In this document: positions 8,711 through 15,358 of the stretch, piece after piece | Layout: every line of letters starts with the position of its first letter | How positions within the stretch are numbered: the first letter of the stretch is position 1 | Assembly: GCF_014857905.1 (NCBI RefSeq) | Contig: NZ_JACYXE010000017.1 | Coordinates: 1 to 44,831, forward strand | Reading direction: 5' to 3' | DNA from: Agilicoccus flavus | Lineage (GTDB): Bacteria; Actinomycetota; Actinomycetes; Actinomycetales; Dermatophilaceae | Length of the DNA: 44,831 nt | The notes under the pieces: generated by a model | The model's input: only the letters and a program-made list of their open reading frames with translations | Databases searched by the model: none | Told to the model about the DNA's origin: nothing | Translations under genes and position numbers: made by a program

Positions 8711-8725
8711 GGCGCCGCGGGCGCC
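8711..8725. terminator. Short GC hairpin between convergent genes
   Basis: GGCGCC-GCG-GGCGCC lies between the codA stop and the stop of the convergent DinB-like gene. It has no U tract, so the terminator role is inferred from position. Confidence 0.35.
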
Positions 8726-8730
8726 CTGAT

Positions 8731-9306
8731 TCAACCGGGCCGCCACTCCGGCGGCGGGTCCTCGCCGACCCGCCCGTCGAGGGCCTCACGGAGGAGGTCG
8801 GCGTGGCCGGTGTGGCGGCCGTACTCCTCGACGAGGTCGCAGACGTGGCGGCGGACACTCGGCCGGACGCCCTCGAACTCCAGGTGGCCGGGGGCGTCGA
8901 GCCGGCCCTCCTCGACGATCGCGGCGAGGCGGGCCCGGGAGCGGGCGACGGCGGCGTCGTAGAACGCGTAGACGTCGGCCGCCGGGCCGTCGGGACCCTC
9001 GAACTGCCACGAGCGCACGTCGTGCCCCGCGGGCGCCGCTTCGAACGACTCGGGCCGCCGGCCGGCGATGCGCCAGGCGAACACGTCGTCCTCGCAGACG
9101 GCGAGGTGGCGCAGGAGGACGCCGAGGGTCAGCGCCGAGGAGGGCAGGGCGAACCGCAACCCCGCGTCGTCGAGCCCGTCGGCCTTCCAGCGGAAGGTCC
9201 AGCGCAGCCGGTCGAGCATGCCCACCAGGTGCTCGGCCTCGGTGCCCGCGAGCGGCGGCTCCCAGGGAGGCGGTGGGGTCGGTGCGGGTGGCGCGTCGGG
9301 GCTCAC
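8731..9306 (-). CDS. DinB/DUF664 family protein (possible mycothiol-dependent transferase)
   Basis: A 191-residue protein of the DinB-like four-helix fold. It has a proline-rich start, then AGTEAEHLVGMLDRLRWTFR, LGVLLRHLAVCEDDVFAWRI and the C-terminal LVEEYGRHTGHADLLREALDG. The His residues in LLRHLA, YGRHTGH and related positions are the usual metal ligands. In actinobacteria this family includes thiol-dependent S-transferases that use mycothiol, and that is the most likely general role; the substrate is unknown. GTG start at 9306 with GAGGAG about 7 nt upstream. It is convergent with codA. Confidence 0.8.
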   Translation of the reverse strand: MSPDAPPAPTPPPPWEPPLAGTEAEHLVGMLDRLRWTFRWKADGLDDAGLRFALPSSALTLGVLLRHLAVCEDDVFAWRIAGRRPESFEAAPAGHDVRSWQFEGPDGPAADVYAFYDAAVARSRARLAAIVEEGRLDAPGHLEFEGVRPSVRRHVCDLVEEYGRHTGHADLLREALDGRVGEDPPPEWRPG

Positions 9307-9371
9307 GGGGTCTCCTCGGATCGGCGATGCCGGGACGCTACGCACCAATGAGGACGGACCCTGTCCGCTGG

Positions 9372-10159
9372 TCACGAGGTCGCGGCGCCGCCCGCGGCGG
9401 GGGCGTCGCGGCCCCGCCGGCGCATGAGCACGACGATCACGACGGCCTGCACGAGCAGGAGCGCGGCCCCGCCGACGATCTCGCCCCACCCCATGACGAA
9501 GCCCGCCTGCAGGGTGCCGATCGTCGAGGCGACCGGGTAGAACAGCGGCCAGAGGATCGCGAGGTTGCGGGTCAGCGCGAAGATCGCCGCGATCACCAGG
9601 CCGAAGACGCCGAAGCTCAGGGCCTGCGCCGGCGGCACCGACCCGAGGTGCTGCAGGGCGAAGCCGGCGCCGGCGAGAACCACGGCGGCGACGATCCCGA
9701 ACGCCTTCTCCCAGCGCAGGTAGAGCCAGCCGAAGACGAAGAACGGTTCCCACAGGACGACCGCGTTGGCGAGGAACTGGGTGAGCACGTCGACCCCCGA
9801 CCCGCCGGCCAGACCCAGCGCCCTCGCAGACTCGCCCCGCCGAGCACGAGCGCGGCGACGAGGGAGACCACGAGCCGACGCCGCGTGAGGCCGAGGTCGG
9901 CCCACCGGGCGCCGCTGCGGGAGATGGCCCAGGCCGGTAACGCCGTCCCGAACACGAGGATCCCGGCGTAGAGCACCCACGAGATCCCCCGGCCGGCCCC
10001 GAGGAAATAACACCCCCAGAGGCCGACCAGGGTGAGCGCGGCGATCGCCGTGTCCGCGCCGGGCCGCCCGCCGAACCACCGACGGACGTGCGCAGGAAGG
10101 CCCGACCGATCGGTCGGGAGTCGTCGTCGGGCCGTCGGAGGAATCGGATCGGGTCCCAT
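9372..10159 (-). pseudogene. CPBP-family membrane protein, frameshifted and with degenerate active-site motifs
   Basis: The first about 109 residues, from ATG 10159, read in one frame (TM segments around 37-60 and 90-110, ending LVALVLGGAS). The remainder reads in another (SARALGLAGGSGVDVLTQFL to the stop at 9372). Restoring one base near 9833, GCGAG to GCGGAG, gives a continuous 262-residue CPBP (Abi/CAAX protease) protein. The three catalytic motifs are weak: the EExxxR site is EPFFVFG, the second is FALQH, and the last His site is missing. Even a repaired protein may therefore lack protease activity. TACTCT lies 7 nt upstream of the ATG. A palindrome (10101-10118) matching the operators at 11108-11141 lies within the early coding region. 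Confidence 0.7.
10101..10118. promoter_or_regulatory. Palindrome CCCGACCGATCGGTCGGG, TetR-operator-like
   Basis: A perfect 18-bp palindrome whose core GACCGATCGGTC (10104-10115) is identical to the two cores at 11109-11120 and 11129-11140. It lies about 45 bp inside the CPBP reading frame, where a bound repressor could block elongation. It could be coincidental coding sequence. Confidence 0.4.
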
Positions 10160-10454
10160 GCGCCCGAGAGTAGGGTGGGCCCGCCGCGGCCCCGGGGCCG
10201 TTCATCGAGACGGCACGCACCCTTCACCGGCCGGTCACCGGCGTGAGCGATGCGCCGGGTCGCGCTCGCCCGGGGCGGCGGACCCGCCTCCGTTCGCCGA
10301 CGGCCTTCTCTCGGAGCGGGCCGCGAGCGGCACCTCGGGAGCACGAGCTGCCCTGGACCGCAACGTGATTCGGGCGTAGACCTGCGAGCGGGACCGGATC
10401 CGGCCCCGGGGACGGGGCGGCACCTCGCCGCCCCTCGAGGGCAAGGGGGCTCTC

Positions 10455-11081
10455 ATGTCACATCTCATTCGTCGGTGGACGACCCGCGCGGTGGCCTGTG
10501 CGGTCATCGCGGGCGGGTCCGGAGTCGTCGGGGCCGGCGCCGCGCCGGCCGCGAGCGGCGGGTCGGCAGGGGTCACGGCCGGCACGGCCACGTCGGCGGG
10601 CCGCGCGGCCGCCGCGTGTCACACCCCGTGGGGGACGGGGGAGAAGGGTCGGGCGCCGGTGACGATGGGGCGCGGGCCCATCAGTGACGTCCGCGCCGGG
10701 CGGCACGCGTGCTTCGACCGACTCGTCATCGACATCCGCGGGGCCGTCCCGCGCGGCGCGGTGAACGTCGAGTACGTGCCGGTCGTGTACCAGGACGGCA
10801 CCGGTGATCCCGTGCCGTTGCGCGGCCGGGCGAAGCTCAACGTCAGCCTCGGCCACGTCGTGTACGACTCCCGGGGCCGGATCGTCTACGCCCCGAAGAA
10901 GTCGTCCGAGCTCGTCCGCACCGGTGGATTCACCTCGCTGCGGCAGGTGGCGCTCGCGGGCTCGTTCGAGGGCGTGAGCACGATCGGCATCGGCGTCACC
11001 CGCCGCGTGCCGTTCCGGGTCGTCGTCCTGCCCGGGACGCGGACGAGCCGTGTCGTCATCGACGTGGCCCACCGCCCGTAG
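10455..11081 (+). CDS. Secreted AMIN-like domain protein
   Basis: A 208-residue exported protein. It has an arginine-containing signal peptide with a hydrophobic core (AVACAVIAGGSGVVGAGAAP), then an Ala/Gly/Ser/Thr-rich spacer to about residue 50. A beta-rich domain follows, with HACFDRLVIDIRG, VEYVPVVYQDGTGDPVPLRG, GFTSLRQVALAGSFEGVSTIGIGVTRRVPFRVVVL and TSRVVIDVAH. This pattern matches actinobacterial AMIN-like proteins, presumed to bind the cell wall or polysaccharide. ATG 10455 has AAGGGGG upstream. The 295 nt between this gene and the CPBP start hold no further gene that I can support. It is followed at 27 nt by a long perfect inverted repeat. Confidence 0.78.
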   Translation: MSHLIRRWTTRAVACAVIAGGSGVVGAGAAPAASGGSAGVTAGTATSAGRAAAACHTPWGTGEKGRAPVTMGRGPISDVRAGRHACFDRLVIDIRGAVPRGAVNVEYVPVVYQDGTGDPVPLRGRAKLNVSLGHVVYDSRGRIVYAPKKSSELVRTGGFTSLRQVALAGSFEGVSTIGIGVTRRVPFRVVVLPGTRTSRVVIDVAHRP

Positions 11082-11107
11082 GGCGGTCGCCGTTCCCCGC
11101 ACCATTC

Positions 11108-11141
11108 AGACCGATCGGTCAGGATTCTGACCGATCGGTCT
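11108..11141. promoter_or_regulatory. Double palindromic operator (two GACCGATCGGTC cores, 20 bp apart)
   Basis: Two self-palindromic 12-mers lie at 11109-11120 and 11129-11140, exactly 20 bp (two helical turns) apart. With flanks, AGACCGATCGGTCA and TGACCGATCGGTCT form a perfect 14-bp inverted repeat around GGATTC. The core is the kind bound by TetR-family dimers, and the spacing allows two dimers on one face. As RNA it would form a strong hairpin, but no T-run follows, so a terminator for the upstream gene is the less favoured alternative. Confidence 0.6.
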
Positions 11142-11292
11142 GGCACGTCTCTGGAGCGCTGCGCCGTGTCGTCAGTCCCGGAGGGAGCGCGGGGGAGGCG
11201 GGGCATCCACGGCCCGCCTCCGAGGCGCCGGCTGACATGCTGGGGGTGCGGCGTCGGAGCGACGCACGAGTGGACGAGGTCGAGGTGGCGCG

Positions 11293-11790
11293 ATGCGGCA
11301 GGACATGGAGTTCTCGATCCCGGGCCGCCCGAAGCAGGTGCTCGAACGCTGCCGCGACCCCGAGGTCGCCCGGGCCCGCGCCGCGTCCGACCCGACCCTC
11401 GCGGCGGAGGTCACGGAGCTGGGCGGGCCTGTCGACGGTGGCGCGTTCCTCGTCTACGCGGTGACCGGCCGGCTGCCCGAGAGCTGGATCCCCGCCCGGG
11501 TCGCGGCCGCGATGCCGGCGCAGGTGCAGGTGAGTCGGCGCGAGGCGTGGTTCCTCGCTGACGACGGCGGGGCGCACGCGCAGGTCGACATCGACCTGGG
11601 GGCGATCCCGGCCACGCGCATCCGGGCGGCGGCGCGGCTGGCGCCCCGCGGCCCGCAGGACAGCGCGCTCATCTACCGTCTCGACCTCGACGTCTCCGTC
11701 CCGCTGCTCGGGTCGGCCATCGAGCGGGCGGTGCTGGGCCGTCTCGCGGCGGCGCTCGAGCGGGAGGCGGAGGTCATCCGGGGGGCCTGA
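11293..11790 (+). CDS. DUF2505 family protein
   Basis: A 165-residue protein of the actinobacterial DUF2505 family (SRPBCC/START-like fold, function unknown). It begins MRQDMEFSIPGRPKQVLERC, with the characteristic early amphipathic strand and helix, and has the two-strand stretch HAQVDIDLGAIPATRIRAAARLAP. It ends with a long helix IERAVLGRLAAALEREAEVI. The START-like fold suggests binding of a lipid or other hydrophobic ligand. ATG 11293 has GAGGTGG 5 nt upstream. The double palindrome 150 nt upstream is the nearest regulatory signal. Confidence 0.8.
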   Translation: MRQDMEFSIPGRPKQVLERCRDPEVARARAASDPTLAAEVTELGGPVDGGAFLVYAVTGRLPESWIPARVAAAMPAQVQVSRREAWFLADDGGAHAQVDIDLGAIPATRIRAAARLAPRGPQDSALIYRLDLDVSVPLLGSAIERAVLGRLAAALEREAEVIRGA

Positions 11791-11890
11791 CGCCTCGGCT
11801 CGTCGGCGTCCCGCAATCCGGGCCGTACCCACGTCCGCGAGAACGGCGCCCAGGCTGCACGCCCGCGCCGGCCCACTTCCTCTCGCTGAT

Positions 11891-11952
11891 GTCGGGTTTC
11901 CTTGACACTACATGTCAAGCGTGCTTGACTAATAATGTCAAGGAAACCTGAC
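11891..11952. promoter_or_regulatory. Four-half-site operator array upstream of the XRE regulator
   Basis: Four copies of CTTGACA or its complement alternate at 11901-11907, 11913-11919, 11924-11930 (CTTGACT) and 11936-11942, with starts 12, 11 and 12 bp apart. The outer pair extends to 17-bp arms, GTCGGGTTTCCTTGACA and TGTCAAGGAAACCTGAC, with one mismatch. TTGACA (11902-11907) looks like a -35 and AATAAT (11931-11936) like a -10, but they are 23 nt apart. The stretch is much more AT-rich than its surroundings. Negative autoregulation of the gene at 11968 is the likely use. Confidence 0.7.
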
Positions 11953-11967
11953 GGAATCGGAGTCCTC

Positions 11968-12183
11968 ATGACCGTCACCGCCGTGGTGGGGGTGCGCGAG
12001 CGCCGCCGCGAGCACCGGACGACCCAGGCCGAGCTGGCCGCGGCCGTCGGCGTCTCGCGGCAGACGATCATCTCGATCGAGCGCGGCGAGCACGCCCCGA
12101 GCGTGTACCTCGCCCTGCGGATCGGCCGCGCGCTCGACGCGCGGGTGGAGGACCTGTTCCCGCTACCGGAGGGAGAGAACTGA
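11968..12183 (+). CDS. XRE-family HTH regulator (small, Cro/CI-like)
   Basis: A 71-residue DNA-binding protein that is essentially one helix-turn-helix domain: VGVRERRREHRTTQAELAAAVGVSRQTIISIERGEHAPSVYLALRIGRALD. The recognition region is VSRQTIISIERG at about 29-40. It resembles the small YozG-like regulators that sit in front of membrane-protein partners. I chose ATG 11968 over the in-frame upstream codons because the latter lie inside the operator; CGGAG at 11958-11962 serves as ribosome-binding site. The stop at 12183 is followed one base later by the membrane-protein gene, with GAGGGAGAG at its end, so the pair forms an operon. Confidence 0.85.
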   Translation: MTVTAVVGVRERRREHRTTQAELAAAVGVSRQTIISIERGEHAPSVYLALRIGRALDARVEDLFPLPEGEN

Positions 12184-12184
12184 G

Positions 12185-12751
12185 ATGGCCACACGCGAAC
12201 ACCGCAGGGGTGCGAATCTCGACGCCGTCGCCGACCGGGTGTTGGACCTGGACTCACCGGTCTACGGAGACGAGCGGGAGCGCCGCGTCGTACTCGAGGC
12301 GTGCAGCTTCGGGTTCACCCTCGCGCTCTACGCCGCCCTCGCCGCGGCGGTCCTCGCCGGCGCGGCGGGCAGCGTCGGCGCCTCGCTCGGCTTCCTCCTC
12401 GTCGCGGTGGCGCCCTCGGCGGCTGCTGCCTGGTACGCCCGCCGCCGGAACGTCGACTTCGACCTGCTCGCCACCCGGGACCGCCGGGCCTACGTGCGGG
12501 GGCAGGTCGTCGCGCTCGTCGCCGTCCTCGCCTGGTGCGGCACCCTCGCCTTCCTGGGCCTCACCGGCCGCCCCCTCCTCCCCGTGGGGGACGCGCTCGC
12601 CGCCGGCGCGAGCATGGGGGGCGCGCTGCAGGGCATGGCGGTGGGTGGCGTGGTCGGCGCCGTCATCGGCGGCGCCTGGCACGTCGCCTCCACCCGCCGC
12701 AAGGCGGCCCGGGCGTCGCGGACGGCCGACGAACCGGACGACGACTTCTGA
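12185..12751 (+). CDS. Membrane protein co-expressed with XRE regulator
   Basis: A 188-residue protein with about four hydrophobic segments arranged as two hairpins (about 42-65, 69-80, 104-125 and 140-165) and charged termini. The N-terminal 40 residues are hydrophilic (REHRRGANLDAVADRVLDLD), and the C-terminus is acidic (ADEPDDDF). No named family is recognised with certainty. Pairing of a tiny XRE regulator with a multi-helix membrane protein is common in actinobacteria and Firmicutes; the partner may titrate or sense a membrane signal (inference). ATG 12185 follows the regulator's stop by one base. Confidence 0.75.
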   Translation: MATREHRRGANLDAVADRVLDLDSPVYGDERERRVVLEACSFGFTLALYAALAAAVLAGAAGSVGASLGFLLVAVAPSAAAAWYARRRNVDFDLLATRDRRAYVRGQVVALVAVLAWCGTLAFLGLTGRPLLPVGDALAAGASMGGALQGMAVGGVVGAVIGGAWHVASTRRKAARASRTADEPDDDF

Positions 12752-12764
12752 GCCTCCGACACGA

Positions 12765-12802
12765 CGTGGACGGCGCGCCCCGAGAAGGGTGCGCCGTCCA
12801 CG
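12765..12802. terminator. Bidirectional terminator hairpin
   Basis: A stem of about 16 bp (CGTGGACGGCGCGCCC pairing with GGGTGCGCCGTCCACG, one G-U) with the six-base loop CGAGAA, lying between convergent genes ending at 12751 and 12826. Confidence 0.7.
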
Positions 12803-12825
12803 CCGCGTCCGGCCGCTCGTCCGAC

Positions 12826-13179
12826 TCAGCCGCCGCGCAGGATCGAAGTCATCTTCTTGCCCCGGGCGAGCTCGTCCACGAGCTTGTCGAGGTAGCGAAT
12901 CCGCTGCATGAGCGGGTCCTCGATGTCCTCGACGCGGTGGCCGCAGATGCTCCCCGTGATGAGGGAGGCGTCGGGGTTCATCGCGGGGGCCCGCGCGAAG
13001 AACGTCTCGAGATCGACGCCCTCCTCCAGGGTGCGGCGGACACCCTGCCCGTCGTAGCCGGTCAGCCACGTGATGACGGTCGTGAGCTCCTCCTCGCTGC
13101 GGCCCTTGCGTTCGACCTTGGTCACGTAGTGGGGGTAGATGCTCGCGAAGCTCGTCGTGAAGATGCGGTGACCGGCCAC
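12826..13179 (-). CDS. DUF2200 family protein
   Basis: A 117-residue cytoplasmic protein matching the conserved DUF2200 pattern. It starts HRIFTTSFASIYPHYVTKVERKGR, has VITWLTGYDGQGVRRTLEEGVDLETFF in the middle, and ends with ICGHRVEDIEDPLMQRIRYLDKLVDELARGKKM. The family is widely distributed and has no established biochemical role; its aromatic N-terminus and invariant CGxRVE segment suggest a small ligand-binding fold (inference). ATG 13179 is preceded by a GAGGA site. It shares strand with, and lies 28 nt downstream of, the universal stress gene. Confidence 0.88.
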   Translation of the reverse strand: MAGHRIFTTSFASIYPHYVTKVERKGRSEEELTTVITWLTGYDGQGVRRTLEEGVDLETFFARAPAMNPDASLITGSICGHRVEDIEDPLMQRIRYLDKLVDELARGKKMTSILRGG

Positions 13180-13207
13180 GGGCCGTCCTCCTCGGGTCGG
13201 GCCGGCG

Positions 13208-14098
13208 TCAGGAGCGACGGTGGCGGGGGTGCCGGACGACCGCGACGGGGCACGCCGCGGAGAACAGCGCCGCCCGGCTCACCGAGCCCAGCAGCATGCC
13301 CGCGAATCCGCCGCGTCCGTGCGAGCCGACGACGAGCAGGTGCGCGGTGTCGGCCTGTCGGGCCAGGGCCGGGCCGGGGGGCTCGTCGGCGATGACGATG
13401 TCCACTTGCAGGTCGAGGTAGTCCTCGCGGAGCCCGGCGAGGGCCTCGTGCGTCTCGGCCTCGGCGCGCTCCTTGAGCTCGCGGTAGTACTCGCCAGGCA
13501 GGGGGATCTGCGTCGCGATCTCGGGCGGTGGCTCGGGCACCGCGCAGACGGCCGTGAGCGGGGCGCCGACCGCGTCGGCGTATCGGGCGGCGAACGCGAC
13601 GGCCTCCTTCGACGTCTCGGACCCGTCGACGCCGACCACGACGGGGCCGTGCTCGTCCTGCGCGGGTGGGTTCCGGATGACGACGACGGGCCCTTGGCCG
13701 TGGGACGTCACCGCGACGCCGGTGGAGCCAGTGAGGGTCGAGACGAAGCGTGAGCGGCCGCGGCTGCCGAGCACGAGCAGCTCGGCCTCCGCCGACTGGC
13801 CGACGAGCGCGGTGACGGGGTGGCCGTCGAGGCACTCCGCCTCGATCGTCAGCCCGGGGGCGGTCTGCGCCGCGAGCTCACGGGCCGGCGCGAGGATCTC
13901 CTCCTCCTGCGCGGCCGTGAGCTTCTGGGGCAGGACCATCATCGGCTCGGCCCCGTAGACCATGTCCGCGAGGTTGGAGACGAAGACGATGCGCAGCGGG
14001 CGGTGGAGGCGGTGCGCGGTGCGGGCGGCCCAGACGACGGCGTCGCGCGCGCCGTCCGAACCGTCCCAGCCGACCACGAGGGGGCGGGTGGCGGACAT
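13208..14098 (-). CDS. Universal stress protein, two UspA domains
   Basis: A 296-residue tandem UspA protein: domain 1 about residues 5-143, domain 2 about 150-290. Each domain carries the ATP-binding G-2x-G-9x-G(S/T) signature, as GSRGRSRFVSTLTGSTG in the first and GSHGRGGFAGMLLGSVS in the second. Each also has the VGxDGS start (VVGWDGSDGA and VVGVDGSETSKEA). ATP-binding Usp proteins of this type respond to hypoxia or nutrient stress in actinobacteria. The ATG at 14098 has GAGAGGAG upstream. It is divergent from the butanediol dehydrogenase gene. The DUF2200 gene follows at 28 nt and may be co-transcribed. Confidence 0.92.
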   Translation of the reverse strand: MSATRPLVVGWDGSDGARDAVVWAARTAHRLHRPLRIVFVSNLADMVYGAEPMMVLPQKLTAAQEEEILAPARELAAQTAPGLTIEAECLDGHPVTALVGQSAEAELLVLGSRGRSRFVSTLTGSTGVAVTSHGQGPVVVIRNPPAQDEHGPVVVGVDGSETSKEAVAFAARYADAVGAPLTAVCAVPEPPPEIATQIPLPGEYYRELKERAEAETHEALAGLREDYLDLQVDIVIADEPPGPALARQADTAHLLVVGSHGRGGFAGMLLGSVSRAALFSAACPVAVVRHPRHRRS

Positions 14099-14278
14099 GG
14101 ACGAACTCCTCTCGCGCCTCCCCGGCCGGCCCGGGTGACCGCTGGGGCGACACCTCCATTCTCCTCCGCGAATGCCGCCGAGGGGGGACGTTCGTCACCC
14201 CCGCCCGCAGGGGAGTCGGGAGAAGGATGGAGGCGGGCCCGGACGCACGAGGCGCCGGCCGGATCGGAAGGACACGTC

Positions 14279-15358
14279 ATGCGTGCGGCGCGCTACTACG
14301 GCAACGGCGACATCCGGATCGAGGAGATCCCCGAGCCGACGGTCGGCCCGGGCGAGGTCGGCATCGACGTCGCCTGGTGCGGCATCTGCGGCACCGACCT
14401 GCACGAGTACAAGGACGGCCCGATCTTCTGCCCGAGCCCCGGACATCCCCACCCGATCTCGGGCGAGGACGCCCCGATCACGCTCGGTCACGAGTTCTCG
14501 GGTGTCGTCTACGAGGTGGGCGACGGCGTCGACGATCTCGAGGTGGGGCAGCACGTCGTCGTCGAGCCGTACATCATCTCGGACGACGTCGACACCTCCG
14601 AGGCGAACATGGCCTACCACCTCAGCCCGGACATGAACTTCATCGGCCTGGCCGGCCGCGGCGGGGGCCTGGGCGAGAAGGTGAGCGTCCGGCGCCGCTG
14701 GGTGCATCCGATCGGTGAGTCGATCCCGCTCGACCAGGCCGCGCTCATCGAGCCGTTGTCGGTCGGCTACCACGCCTACCAGCGCTCCGGCGCGACGTCC
14801 GGCGACCTCGCCGTCATCGCCGGCGCCGGCCCCATCGGCCTGCTCCTCGCCGCGGTCCTCAAGGCCGAGGGCATCACCGTCGTCATGAGCGAGATCAGCG
14901 AACTCCGCCGCCGCAAGGCGCTCGACTCCGGCGTCGCCGACCACGCCTTCAGCCCGGCCGAGGTCGACGTCGCCGAGCAGGTTCGCGAGCTCTCCTCCGA
15001 CGGCCGCGGCGCGGACGTCGCGTTCGAGTGCACGAGTGTGCAGCCCGCGATGGACACCCTCGTCGACGCGCTGCGCCCCACCGGCGTGCTCGTCGTCGTG
15101 TCGATCTGGGGCGGGCGCGGCTCGTTCGACATGCAGCAGATCGTGCTCAAGGAGCTCGACGTCCGCGGCACGATCGCCTACGTCAACTCCCACCCGGAGA
15201 CCATCCGGCTCGTCGAGCAGGGCCGGATCGATCCCGGCCCGTTCGTCACCGGCAAGATCGGCCTCGATGGGCTCCTCGACGACGGGTTCGACACCCTCAT
15301 CCACCGGAACGAGACGGCGGTGAAGATCCTCGTCTCACCCAGCGGCCGCGGCCTCTGA
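14279..15358 (+). CDS. 2,3-butanediol dehydrogenase (MDR zinc alcohol dehydrogenase)
   Basis: A 359-residue medium-chain dehydrogenase of the (R,R)-butanediol dehydrogenase group, interconverting acetoin and 2,3-butanediol with NAD(H). Catalytic zinc ligands are C37 (CGICGTD) and H71 (GHEFSG), and the distal acidic ligand is in ALIEPLSVG. The dinucleotide-binding motif is GAGPIG. The subgroup hallmark MNFIGLAGRGGGLGEKV is present. The loop that in most relatives binds a second, structural zinc through four Cys reads SDDVDTSEANMAYHL here and has no Cys. ATG 14279 has a GGAAGG site. Its last 24 nt overlap the 3' end of the convergent GH15 gene. Related polyol dehydrogenases cannot be excluded. 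Confidence 0.85.
   Translation: MRAARYYGNGDIRIEEIPEPTVGPGEVGIDVAWCGICGTDLHEYKDGPIFCPSPGHPHPISGEDAPITLGHEFSGVVYEVGDGVDDLEVGQHVVVEPYIISDDVDTSEANMAYHLSPDMNFIGLAGRGGGLGEKVSVRRRWVHPIGESIPLDQAALIEPLSVGYHAYQRSGATSGDLAVIAGAGPIGLLLAAVLKAEGITVVMSEISELRRRKALDSGVADHAFSPAEVDVAEQVRELSSDGRGADVAFECTSVQPAMDTLVDALRPTGVLVVVSIWGGRGSFDMQQIVLKELDVRGTIAYVNSHPETIRLVEQGRIDPGPFVTGKIGLDGLLDDGFDTLIHRNETAVKILVSPSGRGL

Noticed and set aside
11108-11141. Rho-independent terminator of the AMIN-like gene
   Set aside because: No T-run follows, and each arm is itself a palindrome with a third copy of the core at 10104, which fits protein binding better. Not fully excluded.
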